Source: an uncultured Lachnospiraceae bacterium
GTDB lineage: Bacteria; Bacillota; Clostridia; Lachnospirales; Lachnospiraceae
Length of the DNA stretch: 16,633 bases
Direction: 5' to 3'
NCBI GenBank assembly: GCA_910585995.1
Contig: CAJUGG010000075.1
Location: 1 to 16,633 of the forward strand
A program made the position numbers and the translations under genes. The notes under the pieces were generated by a model. It saw only the letters and a list, made by a program, of their open reading frames with translations. It did not search any database and was not told the DNA's origin. Position 1 is the first letter of the stretch; every line of letters starts with the position of its first letter. Of this stretch, positions 6,527 to 14,192 are shown in pieces.

Positions 6527-7037
6527 ATTTCTTTGTCGTCCTGTGGGGATAGCACTCTTGACTTTTTTGCTGGTGGCGCTTGATCAGGCGACGAAAGGGA
6601 TGGCAGTGCAGTATTTAAAAGGACAGGACCCTTTTGTGATCTGGAAAGGTGTCTTTGAATTTCGTTATCTGGAGAATCGCGGGGCCGCTTTTGGAATTTT
6701 TCAGGGCCAGCGGGTCTTTTTCCTGTTTACAGGCGTGATTGTACTGATCGCGGTCTTTTATGTGCTCCGGCATATGTCTAGGGAAGCCCGCTATTGGCCG
6801 CTGCGGCTGATTGCTGTAGGCATCCTCTCCGGGGCCTGGGGAAATATGATCGACCGGCTGCGTCTCTCTTATGTGGTGGACTTTTTTTATTTTAAACTGA
6901 TCGATTTTCCCATCTTCAATGTGGCGGATATCTATGTCAGTGTGGGGACAGCCGTCTTGGTGGTGCTGGTGCTGTTTTACTACAAAGATGAGGAATTAAG
7001 CCGTCTGCTGACCAAGAAAGGAAGTGATAATTCATGA
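6519..7037 (+). CDS. lspA: Lipoprotein signal peptidase (signal peptidase II)
   Basis: A membrane aspartyl protease that cuts prolipoprotein signal peptides just before the lipidated cysteine. The 172-residue protein has about four membrane segments and all the family motifs: LDQATK (Asp22), ENRGAAFG (Asn53), GAWGNMIDR (Asp112, first catalytic Asp) and FNVADIYVSVG (Asp137, second catalytic Asp). It starts inside aroB with AGAGGAGGAAG just upstream, and its stop overlaps the rluD start as ATGA, so translation of the three is probably coupled. A likely substrate encoded nearby is the carboxypeptidase at 1047-2036 with lipobox LGGC. Confidence 0.95.
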   Translation: MNRFLCRPVGIALLTFLLVALDQATKGMAVQYLKGQDPFVIWKGVFEFRYLENRGAAFGIFQGQRVFFLFTGVIVLIAVFYVLRHMSREARYWPLRLIAVGILSGAWGNMIDRLRLSYVVDFFYFKLIDFPIFNVADIYVSVGTAVLVVLVLFYYKDEELSRLLTKKGSDNS

Positions 7038-7972
7038 GCCAGATACGCCTTTTGGTGGATGAAACGAATATGGATGAGCGCTTGGACCGCTTTTTAAGCG
7101 GCATGCTTGAGAATAAGTCCCGTTCCTATCTGCAGAAGATCATAAAAGAAGGCGGCGTCTTGGTAAATGGAAAAGCGGTCAAGGCAAGCTATCGGATGGA
7201 AGCAGAAGACGAAGTCACGATTGATCTGCCGGAATTGACAGAACCTGAGATCTTAGCAGAAAATATTCCATTGGATATTCTCTATGAAGATGAGGATCTT
7301 TTGTTTGTCAACAAACCGAAAGGGATGGTGGTACATCCGGCTTTTGGGCACTACAGTCAGACGCTGGTCAATGCCGTGATGTATCACTGCAAAGACCGCC
7401 TCTCCGGGATCAATGGAGTCCTGCGGCCTGGGATCGTGCATCGCATCGACCGGGATACCACCGGCGTTTTGGTGATCTGTAAAAATGATATGGCTCACCG
7501 AAAAGTGGCCGAACAGCTAAAGGCTCATTCGATTACCAGAAGATATGAGGCGATTGTCTTAGGTGTTTTAAAAGAAGACGAAGGCGTCATTGATGCGCCG
7601 ATTGGCCGTCATCCCACCGAACGCAAAAAGATGGCAGTCAATGTGAAGAATGCAAAGACCGCTAAAACCCATTATAAAGTTCTGCAAAGATTGCACAATT
7701 ATACCTGGATTTGCTGTGAATTAGAGACCGGACGCACACATCAGATTCGCGTGCATATGTCGTCGATTCATCATCCGCTTCTCGGAGATACCGTCTATGG
7801 CCCTTCAAAGTCGCCCTCTCACCTGCAAGGACAGACACTTCATGCCAAAGTTTTAGGTCTTATTCACCCTTCTACAGGTGCTTATTTGGAGATCGAAGCC
7901 CCGTTGCCGACGTATTTCCAAAAAATTTTAAAGAATCTTTCTGAAAACCGTAAAATTTCTTCAAATATATAA
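7034..7972 (+). CDS. RluA/RluD-family 23S rRNA pseudouridine synthase
   Basis: It isomerises uridine to pseudouridine in RNA, most probably 23S rRNA. The 312-residue protein has an N-terminal S4 RNA-binding domain (about 13-65, with ERLDRFLSGML and GGVLVNGKAVKASYRM) and a pseudouridine synthase domain. The catalytic motif is HRIDRDTTGVLVICKN with Asp139. Further family blocks are VNKPKGMVVHPAFG, LETGRTHQIRVHM and HPLLGDTVYG. Which uridines it modifies cannot be read from the sequence; the S4 domain makes RluD-type more likely than RluA. The ATG overlaps the lspA stop by four bases. No terminator follows, and a new promoter begins 5 bases after the stop. The lspA-rluD order is common in bacteria. 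Confidence 0.92.
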   Translation: MSQIRLLVDETNMDERLDRFLSGMLENKSRSYLQKIIKEGGVLVNGKAVKASYRMEAEDEVTIDLPELTEPEILAENIPLDILYEDEDLLFVNKPKGMVVHPAFGHYSQTLVNAVMYHCKDRLSGINGVLRPGIVHRIDRDTTGVLVICKNDMAHRKVAEQLKAHSITRRYEAIVLGVLKEDEGVIDAPIGRHPTERKKMAVNVKNAKTAKTHYKVLQRLHNYTWICCELETGRTHQIRVHMSSIHHPLLGDTVYGPSKSPSHLQGQTLHAKVLGLIHPSTGAYLEIEAPLPTYFQKILKNLSENRKISSNI

Positions 7973-7977
7973 AGAAC

Positions 7978-8006
7978 TTGAATTTTTTTTTGCACTGTAC
8001 TATAAT
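7978..8006 (+). promoter_or_regulatory. Promoter of the unknown-cstA unit, with a T9 tract in and beside the spacer
   Basis: TTGAAT at 7978-7983 and a perfect TATAAT at 8001-8006 are 17 bases apart. Nine consecutive T residues (7983-7991) form the end of the -35 and the first half of the spacer. The expected start of transcription near 8013 leaves a leader of about 43 AT-rich bases. No riboswitch-like fold is evident. Confidence 0.82.
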
Positions 8007-8055
8007 TCTAATTAGTTTAGAAAGTTTATTCTTTTTTTATAATTTGGAGACCAAG

Positions 8056-8574
8056 ATGCCCTATACAAGAGAAGAAGTGATTGCCCGTCTGCTGAAAAGC
8101 TATGAGGCATATTACAATATTACGTTATTTGAAGATCCAAAGACCCCCATTCGGGCACGCTGTGATTATTTTGAACATGCACAAAAATATGTGGTTTCCA
8201 AAAAAGCAGAGCTTTGGTCGGCGGACTGTGAAGAATTTTTATACCTTCTGGATCTTCCGCATCTGACTTTGCCGTTGTATGAGAAGTGGAGAGATTATAT
8301 CAAAGAGGATGGTATGAAGCTGCTCCATGTAGGGCCTTCACATATGTATTCCTTTATTACACCTGTCTTTGTCTGTGACTGCTGTGATGAGGATGCGAGA
8401 AAGGCATTAAAAAGATGCCGCATTTACAAAAGTTTTCATTTTTCGCTGCATGGATGGATGGATTACCATGCTGCGGTGGTTGATCTTTCAAAAGAACGGA
8501 TCGACAGTAATCGCAGCGGCCACAGTGTCGCGAAAGTTTTGAAAAAAGTACTATATTCGCAAAACAACAAATAG
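8056..8574 (+). CDS. Unrecognised 172-residue protein co-transcribed with cstA
   Basis: I do not recognise this protein with confidence. From the ATG at 8056 (GGAG at 8045-8048) it is a soluble protein without signal peptide or membrane helix. The N terminus is probably helical (MPYTREEVIARLLKSYEAYYNI). A middle part contains VSKKAELWSADCEEFLYLL. A cysteine cluster VCDCCDEDA is followed by a basic stretch (KALKRCRIYKSF) and the aromatic block FHFSLHGWMDYHAAVVDLSKERIDSNRSGH. The pattern recalls, from memory only, uncharacterised Firmicutes proteins with a conserved GW block near the C terminus. The frame is open back to 7978, but those codons overlap the promoter and would give an odd Phe-rich leader. 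cstA starts 16 bases after its stop, so the two form an operon. Confidence 0.75.
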   Translation: MPYTREEVIARLLKSYEAYYNITLFEDPKTPIRARCDYFEHAQKYVVSKKAELWSADCEEFLYLLDLPHLTLPLYEKWRDYIKEDGMKLLHVGPSHMYSFITPVFVCDCCDEDARKALKRCRIYKSFHFSLHGWMDYHAAVVDLSKERIDSNRSGHSVAKVLKKVLYSQNNK

Positions 8575-8590
8575 AAGGGAGATTGTTAGT

Positions 8591-10318
8591 ATGAATTCAT
8601 TAGTACTTCTGATTGTCTGCACCGCTGTATTGGTCGGCGGCTATGTGTTATATGGCGGCTGGCTGTGCAAGCAGTGGGGTGTGGGCGAGAGTAAAGAGGA
8701 GACGCCGGCGCATGCGATGGAGGACGGCGTAGACTATGTCCCTGCAAAAGCACCTGTTTTGATGGGACATCATTTTTCATCGATTGCAGGAGCAGGCCCG
8801 ATTACCGGTCCGATCAATGCAGCTTTATTTGGATGGCTTCCTGTGACCCTCTGGATTTTGGTAGGAGGTATCTTCTTCGGAGGCGTGCATGACTTTGGAG
8901 CACTGTTTGCATCCATTCGCCATAAAGGCCAGTCGGTAGGAGAGATTATCTCTGTCAATATGAGCCGTCGTGCAAAGCGGCTGTTTTTGATTTTTGCCTA
9001 TTTAACACTGATTCTGGTGGTGGCTGCCTTTGCATCCATCGTGGCATCTACATTTGGTGTAAAATTAACGGAGACAGGTGCAATTGACTATGCAGCTTCT
9101 GCTTCTAATGCATCGGTTGCCATGGTATCTTTATTATTTATCTTGATCGCTATCATCTTTGGCTTCTGTGTATACCGCAGAAATGCACCGATGTCAGTGG
9201 CTTCTGTAGTGGGGGTCCTGGCGATTGTCCTGATTATGGCAGTGGGGATGAACTGGCATCCGATCTACCTGACGACCAATCAGTGGATGGTTATCGTGGG
9301 TATCTATATTGCCATTGCTTCGGTAACTCCTGTGTGGATCTTATTGCAGCCGCGTGACTATTTAAGTTCCTTTTTGCTGTATGCTATGTTGATCATTGCC
9401 GTTGTAGGCGTTGTGGGAGCACATCCGAATATTGATCCAGAGTTGTTCCCTGCATTTTCCGGTCTGGCGGTACATAATGAAGCTACAGGAGTGACGACGT
9501 ATCTGTTCCCTGTGCTCTTTACCACGGTTGCCTGCGGAGCAATCTCCGGTTTCCATTCTCTGGTATCTTCTGGTACGACTTCCAAGCAGTTGGACAAAGA
9601 AAGCGATGCAAAACCCATTGCTTACGGCGGTATGCTCTTAGAGTGCGGTCTGGCGGTACTGACCTTGTGTGCGATTGCCTATGCAAGAAAGATCGGCACC
9701 ACTGCAGGTGCAACGGATATCTTTGCAGGCGGTATCGCTGGTATGGTAGCGGCGATTCCAGGGCTTCAGGCTACGCAGAATATCCTCTATACGCTGTTGG
9801 TGCTTACGTATTCCGCTTTCTGTCTGACTTCTCTGGATACGGCGACTCGTCTGGCAAGATTTATGTTCCAGGAGTTCTGGTTAGAGCCAGGACAGACCGT
9901 AAAAGATATTGACAGCGGGATCAAAAAGACACTAGTAAATCCTTATGTGGCTACACTGATTACTGTAGTTCTTGGCATTTTGCTGGGTATGACAGGATAT
10001 GCAAAGATCTGGGGACTGTTTGGAGCAGCGAACCAGTTGCTGGCAGGTCTTGGACTTCTGGCAGTGGCTACCTGGCTTGGAAATATTGGCAGAAACAATA
10101 AGATGTTTTTATTCCCGATGGGCTTTATGATGGTGGTGACCATTTGTTCTCTGATCCTGACGGTAAAAGATCAGGTGGGATTAATCGGAGCCGGCGCCGC
10201 AGACTGGGGTCCTTATGCACAGGTATTTTTTGCAGTCCTTCTGATTGTGCTGGCAGTGATCCTTGTCATTGAAGGAATCCAGACTCTGACAGGAAAAAAT
10301 AATCAAAAAACAGCTTAA
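8591..10318 (+). CDS. cstA: CstA-family peptide/pyruvate transporter (carbon starvation protein A)
   Basis: A multi-span inner-membrane transporter of the CstA/BtsT family, known for peptide uptake on starvation and for pyruvate import in enterobacteria. The 575-residue protein is hydrophobic throughout, with well over ten membrane segments. Family signatures include GHHFSSIAGAGPITGP (59-74), FFGGVHDFGALFASIRHKGQSVGEII (95-120), FHSLVSSGTTSKQLDKESDAKPIAYGGMLLE and WGLFGAANQLLAGLGLLAVATWL. It is shorter than the roughly 700-residue E. coli CstA, as is usual in Firmicutes. AGAAGGGAG just before 8583 is the ribosome site. It shares a transcript with the unknown gene upstream and ends at a strong terminator. 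Substrate is not readable from the sequence. Confidence 0.93.
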   Translation: MNSLVLLIVCTAVLVGGYVLYGGWLCKQWGVGESKEETPAHAMEDGVDYVPAKAPVLMGHHFSSIAGAGPITGPINAALFGWLPVTLWILVGGIFFGGVHDFGALFASIRHKGQSVGEIISVNMSRRAKRLFLIFAYLTLILVVAAFASIVASTFGVKLTETGAIDYAASASNASVAMVSLLFILIAIIFGFCVYRRNAPMSVASVVGVLAIVLIMAVGMNWHPIYLTTNQWMVIVGIYIAIASVTPVWILLQPRDYLSSFLLYAMLIIAVVGVVGAHPNIDPELFPAFSGLAVHNEATGVTTYLFPVLFTTVACGAISGFHSLVSSGTTSKQLDKESDAKPIAYGGMLLECGLAVLTLCAIAYARKIGTTAGATDIFAGGIAGMVAAIPGLQATQNILYTLLVLTYSAFCLTSLDTATRLARFMFQEFWLEPGQTVKDIDSGIKKTLVNPYVATLITVVLGILLGMTGYAKIWGLFGAANQLLAGLGLLAVATWLGNIGRNNKMFLFPMGFMMVVTICSLILTVKDQVGLIGAGAADWGPYAQVFFAVLLIVLAVILVIEGIQTLTGKNNQKTA

Positions 10319-10324
10319 TCTAAG

Positions 10325-10356
10325 CGGCGGAACTAAGAGAGGTTCCGCCGTTTTTT
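10325..10356 (+). terminator. Strong intrinsic terminator after cstA
   Basis: CGGCGGAAC at 10325-10333 pairs perfectly with GTTCCGCCG at 10342-10350 around an 8-base loop. Six T residues follow at 10351-10356. Confidence 0.95.
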
Positions 10357-10397
10357 ATGCCAATCGGTTTGCTGGCGAAGTCTGAAATCATTGTTTG

Positions 10398-10426
10398 TTT
10401 ACATCTCTTTTTATTTGTGTTATAAT
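10398..10426 (+). promoter_or_regulatory. Strong sigma-A-type promoter of the HPr gene
   Basis: TTTACA at 10398-10403 (five of six) and a perfect TATAAT at 10421-10426 are spaced by exactly 17 bases. Transcription should start near 10433, giving a leader of about 35 bases. It probably also supplies ftsK by read-through. Confidence 0.88.
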
Positions 10427-10467
10427 AAGTCATCACACAGAAGGTAAAAAGACACTGGGAGGATAGT

Positions 10468-10725
10468 ATGAAGACGTTTCAATATACGATCAGGGAAGAG
10501 TTGGGGATGCATGCAAGACCGGCTGGACTGATCCTTCAGTTGGCAAAAGAGTTTAAAAGTGAGATTACCGTTTCCAATAAGGGAAAGAGTGAGAATCTGA
10601 AAAAGCTGTTTTCTGTGGTTGGTCTGGATATCCGCTATCAGGATACCGTAACCGTCACCATAGAGGGTCCGGATGAGGATGTGGCAGCAGAAGAGATGCT
10701 TGCATTTTTTGAAGAGAATCTGTGA
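10468..10725 (+). CDS. HPr-family phosphocarrier with Lys at the regulatory Ser46 position
   Basis: HPr passes phosphate from PEP via enzyme I to sugar-specific EIIA domains of the phosphotransferase system. The 85-residue protein has the active-site block GMHARPAGL with His15. An ungapped alignment with Bacillus HPr places Lys46 (codon 10603-10605) where HPr kinase phosphorylates Ser46 (NLKK here, NLKS there), so CcpA-type control through this protein seems impossible at that site. No enzyme I, EII or HPr kinase gene is in the window. TGGGAGGA at 10456-10463 precedes the ATG. An attenuator-like hairpin separates it from ftsK. It may be a general PTS carrier or a specialised HPr paralogue; I did not use ptsH because the PTS role is unproven. 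Confidence 0.9.
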   Translation: MKTFQYTIREELGMHARPAGLILQLAKEFKSEITVSNKGKSENLKKLFSVVGLDIRYQDTVTVTIEGPDEDVAAEEMLAFFEENL

Positions 10726-10751
10726 GGATAAGACACAACAGGAAAAAACGG

Positions 10752-10780
10752 GGACTGGTCCATTGGGACGAGTCCTTTTT
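10752..10780 (+). terminator. Intrinsic terminator or attenuator between HPr and ftsK
   Basis: GGACT (10752-10756) and GTCC (10758-10761) pair with GGAC (10766-10769) and AGTCC (10771-10775) around an ATTG loop with one G-G mismatch. A run of A precedes it (10743-10748) and five T residues follow (10776-10780). Only 15 bases, filled by the ribosome site, remain before the ftsK ATG. Confidence 0.82.
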
Positions 10781-10782
10781 GC

Positions 10783-10788
10783 AGGAGG
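10783..10788 (+). promoter_or_regulatory. Ribosome binding site that fixes the ftsK start
   Basis: AGGAGG lies 7 bases before the ATG at 10796. The frame is open further upstream to 10673 inside the HPr gene, but those codons would run through the hairpin and lack such a site. Confidence 0.8.
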
Positions 10789-10795
10789 AAAGGAT

Positions 10796-13270
10796 ATGAG
10801 TGGTTCCAGGCAGACAAAAGACAGAAAAGGCAGCACTTCCACCCCGAAGACGACCAGAAAAAAGAGTGCTCCTTCCAAAAAAGCAGTTGCAGAATATAAG
10901 AAGACGGGCATTGGGGCCGAGGTGCGTCTGGTTGTGCTGCTTGTGGCCTCTGTTTTTTTGTTTATCAGCAATTTTGGCGCAGGAGGATGGATCGGAAAGA
11001 TGACAAGCCATGTCTTGTTTGGCTGTTTGGGGATCTTTGCCTATCTCTTTCCGGTATTGATATTTTTTCTGGTCTTGTTTTCTCTGGCAAATAAGGAGAG
11101 TTTGATTGCAACGATCAAGATCGCAGGTACTGTCGTGGGCTGTATGGCAGTCAGCGCGCTTTTACACATTATAACGGTGCCGCGTGAAGAAAAAGCATGG
11201 CTTGGGATCTATCAATACTGTGCAGACCATAAGACAGGAGGAGGGCTTTTAGGAGGAGTCATTGCCGAGTTTCTGCTGAATGCATTTGGTTCGATTGGCG
11301 CCTATCTGGTGCTGTTAGGAGTGCTGGTGATCTGTCTGGTGATTGTGACGGAGCGTTCTTTTGTGCGGGGGATGTCCAAAGGAAGCAAAAGAGTCTATGA
11401 GAGTGCACGAAAAGATATGGTGCGCATCAAAGAACAGGCACAAGTCAGAAAGGACCAACGAAGAGACCATAAAGTCAGCGGTGTGACCATGGATGTGAAG
11501 ATCCCTAAGCAAAAAGAAGCGGGACTTTTAGAACTGGAGTTCGATGAGGAAGAAGAGGAGGCGCCGGCGGAAGAGATAAAAACGCCAGAGCAAGCGAAAG
11601 TTCCGTCACCAAAAGCATTGGAAGAGCCTTTGATCTTCCCAGCATCCAAACCGGAACCTGAAGAAACAGAAGAGGAAGAAGATGAGATCTCATTTAGTGA
11701 GGAAGATCTTCTAAGAAATGCATTGAGCCGGCGGGAGCTGGAGTTGGAACGCTCACAAAATGCGCTGTCTAATCCGCTGACAAAAGAATATCAGTTTCCC
11801 CCGGTCAAGCTTTTGCAGGCTCCTAAACGAGGAGGCAGGAAAAAAGACACTTCGAAGCAGCTTCAGGAGACGGCGCAGCATCTGCAGCAGATTATGCAGG
11901 ACTTTGGGGTGCAGGCTGTTGTGACAGATGCCAGCCAGGGACCCTCTGTGACCCGTTTTGAGGTGCATCCGGCGCAGGGAGTCAAGGTGAGCAAGATCGT
12001 GGCGTTAGCCGATGATATCAAGCTGAATCTGGCTGTACCGGATATCCGGATCGAGGCGCCGATACCAGGCAAGGCAGCAGTTGGAATCGAGGTGCCGAAT
12101 AAAGAAAATGCCGTCGTGGCTTTTCGGGAACTTTTGGAATCCGAGGAGTTTAAAAAGCATCCCTCCAGAATTGCCTTTGCCGTGGGAAAAGATATCGGAG
12201 GAAACTGTATGGTGACAGATATCGCCAAGATGCCGCATCTTTTGATTGCGGGAGCTACTGGTTCTGGTAAGTCTGTCTGTATTAATACATTGATTATGAG
12301 TATTCTCTATAAAGCCAGGCCAGATGAGGTGAAACTGATTATGGTGGATCCTAAGGTGGTGGAGTTAAGCGTCTATAACGGGATACCGCATCTGCTGATT
12401 CCAGTGGTGACAGACCCCAAAAAGGCAGCAGGTGCTCTGAACTGGGCCGTGGCAGAGATGATGGACAGATATAATAAATTTGCCGAGGCGAATGTCAGAA
12501 ACATTGAGGGCTATAATGAGAAGATTGAGTCACTGACGGGAATTGATGAAGCGCAGAAGCCGGAGAAGATGCCTAAGATCGTGATTATCGTGGACGAGCT
12601 GGCAGACCTTATGATGGTTGCGGCGGGAGAAGTGGAGGATGCCATCTGCCGTCTGGCACAATTGGCTCGTGCTGCGGGGATTCACTTAGTGATCGCAACG
12701 CAGAGACCTTCTGTCAATGTGATCACAGGACTGATCAAAGCCAATATGCCGTCAAGAATCGCTTTTGCAGTCTCGTCCGGAGTGGATTCCAGGACGATAC
12801 TGGATATGATCGGCGCAGAGAAACTGTTGGGAAAAGGGGATATGCTGATCGCTCCTTATGGAGTGTCCAAGCCGCTGCGTGTGCAGGGAGCTTTTGTCTC
12901 GGATGCAGAAGTAGGGGCTGTGGTGAAATTTTTAAGTGATCAGAAAGGCTTTGGCAATCTGACAGAAGAAAAGATGGCAGAACAGACCAAACAGGTACAG
13001 GCTGCGGTTGAGAGTGCTTCTCTGCCGGATTCTGGAAATGAAAGGGAACGGGATGAACTGTTTGAAAAAGCAGGAAGATTTATCATTGAAAAAGATAAAG
13101 CGTCCATTGGGATGATCCAGAGATGGTTCAAAGTGGGATTTAATCGCGCTGCGCGGATTATGGACCAGCTTGCAGACGCAGGTGTCGTCGGGGAGGAAGA
13201 AGGAACAAAACCGAGGAAAGTGCTGATGTCCATGGAAGAATTTGAGCAATATCTGTCAGAATATGTGTAA
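10796..13270 (+). CDS. FtsK/SpoIIIE-family DNA translocase
   Basis: A membrane-anchored hexameric motor that pumps chromosomal DNA through a closing septum, at division (FtsK) or into the forespore (SpoIIIE). The 824-residue protein has a basic Ser/Thr-rich N terminus, about four membrane helices within 42-186, and an acidic Glu/Pro-rich linker to about 320. The motor follows with the alpha region VTRFEVHPAQGVKVSKI, Walker A GATGSGKS (486-493), Walker B IVIIVDEL (Asp600) and the conserved ATQRPSVNVITGLIKANMPSRIAFAVSS. The C-terminal winged-helix gamma domain (about 752-824) contains GMIQRWFKVGFNRAARIMDQL and reads polar DNA sequences in relatives. FtsK and SpoIIIE cannot be told apart by sequence alone. 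The next gene starts 19 bases after its stop. Confidence 0.95.
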   Translation: MSGSRQTKDRKGSTSTPKTTRKKSAPSKKAVAEYKKTGIGAEVRLVVLLVASVFLFISNFGAGGWIGKMTSHVLFGCLGIFAYLFPVLIFFLVLFSLANKESLIATIKIAGTVVGCMAVSALLHIITVPREEKAWLGIYQYCADHKTGGGLLGGVIAEFLLNAFGSIGAYLVLLGVLVICLVIVTERSFVRGMSKGSKRVYESARKDMVRIKEQAQVRKDQRRDHKVSGVTMDVKIPKQKEAGLLELEFDEEEEEAPAEEIKTPEQAKVPSPKALEEPLIFPASKPEPEETEEEEDEISFSEEDLLRNALSRRELELERSQNALSNPLTKEYQFPPVKLLQAPKRGGRKKDTSKQLQETAQHLQQIMQDFGVQAVVTDASQGPSVTRFEVHPAQGVKVSKIVALADDIKLNLAVPDIRIEAPIPGKAAVGIEVPNKENAVVAFRELLESEEFKKHPSRIAFAVGKDIGGNCMVTDIAKMPHLLIAGATGSGKSVCINTLIMSILYKARPDEVKLIMVDPKVVELSVYNGIPHLLIPVVTDPKKAAGALNWAVAEMMDRYNKFAEANVRNIEGYNEKIESLTGIDEAQKPEKMPKIVIIVDELADLMMVAAGEVEDAICRLAQLARAAGIHLVIATQRPSVNVITGLIKANMPSRIAFAVSSGVDSRTILDMIGAEKLLGKGDMLIAPYGVSKPLRVQGAFVSDAEVGAVVKFLSDQKGFGNLTEEKMAEQTKQVQAAVESASLPDSGNERERDELFEKAGRFIIEKDKASIGMIQRWFKVGFNRAARIMDQLADAGVVGEEEGTKPRKVLMSMEEFEQYLSEYV

Positions 13271-13289
13271 GAAAGGAAGCGGCGCCTAT

Positions 13290-14156
13290 ATGAGATGCCA
13301 AAATTGCGGAGCCGATATTTTGGAAGATAAGATCTACTGTGAGAAATGTGGAACTGCGATACAGATGGTTCCTGATTACAACCCACAAGACGATATTGCC
13401 ATCGGAAAAGAAGAAAAAGAGGAAAAATCCGATGACGAAGAGAATAAGGAACCAAAAAAGAATGTCGTCTGGTATCGGTTTCGATATCAGATTGTGGGTG
13501 TCTGCCTCTTGCTGATGGGGGGATGGTTCTTTCATAGTGTCTACAAAAGTATGCAGGTTGAGGAGACCGTAGCAGAACCAGAAGAACCCATATTACTTAC
13601 AAAGCCTACATTCAATGTTGCTCCTGGAGAATATAACTATGCACCCATGCTGTCGATCTCTCATCCAGAGAAAAACAGAGGTCTGATCTATTATACAATG
13701 GATGGGACGACGCCGGGGGAACATAGCCGGGTGTTTCAGTCACCTATCGAGATTCAGGAAGGAAAGACCATTATCCGTGCGATCTTTATCCGTTCAGACG
13801 GAACACAGAGCGAGGAAGCGGTTGGGACGTATGAGGTTACTTTTGACTATCCGGCGGAACCGGAGTTTGATATACCAGGCGGAGAGTATTCTAAAGGGCT
13901 GTATGTGACGATTACCGCAGAAGAGGACTGCAACGTCTATTACACCACCAATGGAGAAGAGCCGGATACGCAGTCTTATCTCTACCGCGGGCGAATCTAT
14001 ATCCCCACGGGCCTTACAGTTCTGCAGGCGGTCGCAGTGGATGAAGACGGCGGGATGAGTGCCATTACGGAGGCAATCTACAATGTGTCGGAAAATTTTA
14101 CCACAGAAAATGCACCATTAGACAATGTGGAAGAAAATATGGTAGGAATCCCATAA
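13290..14156 (+). CDS. Zinc-ribbon, single-pass membrane protein with two chitobiase-C-like domains
   Basis: A 288-residue protein of unknown function. The N terminus is a zinc ribbon with Cys3, Cys6, Cys17 and Cys20 (CQNC and CEKC). A highly charged segment (about 34-58) and one membrane helix (about 66-84) follow. Outside are two tandem beta domains, about 104-183 and 188-266, each with the pattern P-F-x-PGEY, IYYTMDG/VYYTTNG, P and a closing T-YxV. These match the chitobiase/beta-hexosaminidase C-terminal repeat (CHB_HEX_C type), often a surface or carbohydrate-related module, but no catalytic domain is present. The zinc ribbon should face the cytoplasm (inference from the charge pattern). 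The ATG at 13290 is preceded by GAAAGGAAG at 13271-13279; an earlier in-frame ATG at 13242 lies inside ftsK. It is probably co-transcribed with ftsK. Confidence 0.82.
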   Translation: MRCQNCGADILEDKIYCEKCGTAIQMVPDYNPQDDIAIGKEEKEEKSDDEENKEPKKNVVWYRFRYQIVGVCLLLMGGWFFHSVYKSMQVEETVAEPEEPILLTKPTFNVAPGEYNYAPMLSISHPEKNRGLIYYTMDGTTPGEHSRVFQSPIEIQEGKTIIRAIFIRSDGTQSEEAVGTYEVTFDYPAEPEFDIPGGEYSKGLYVTITAEEDCNVYYTTNGEEPDTQSYLYRGRIYIPTGLTVLQAVAVDEDGGMSAITEAIYNVSENFTTENAPLDNVEENMVGIP

Positions 14157-14163
14157 ATTTTTG

Positions 14164-14192
14164 TTGAAAAATACATAGGTTTGGATTATGAT
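14164..14192 (+). promoter_or_regulatory. Promoter of nfnAB
   Basis: TTGAAA at 14164-14169 and TATGAT at 14187-14192, each five of six to consensus, are 17 bases apart. A start near 14199 leaves a leader of about 45 bases. The short dyad GTGATTCAC (14200-14208) lies at the expected start site and could be an operator. Confidence 0.82.

Noticed and set aside
7941..7991. Terminator after rluD using the T9 tract
   Set aside because: No stable stem precedes the T tract; the bases form a clear promoter instead.
8591..10318. cstA as part of a horizontally acquired island
   Set aside because: Base composition and codon use look like the neighbours by eye, and there are no integrase, tRNA or repeat borders.
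10357..10397. Riboswitch or cre site upstream of the HPr promoter
   Set aside because: The 41 bases show no structured fold or cre-like palindrome that I can recognise.
14161..14180. Possible Rex-type (TTGTTAA...TTAACAA) operator overlapping the nfnAB -35
   Set aside because: Only the left part (TTGTTGA) resembles the site; the right half is absent.
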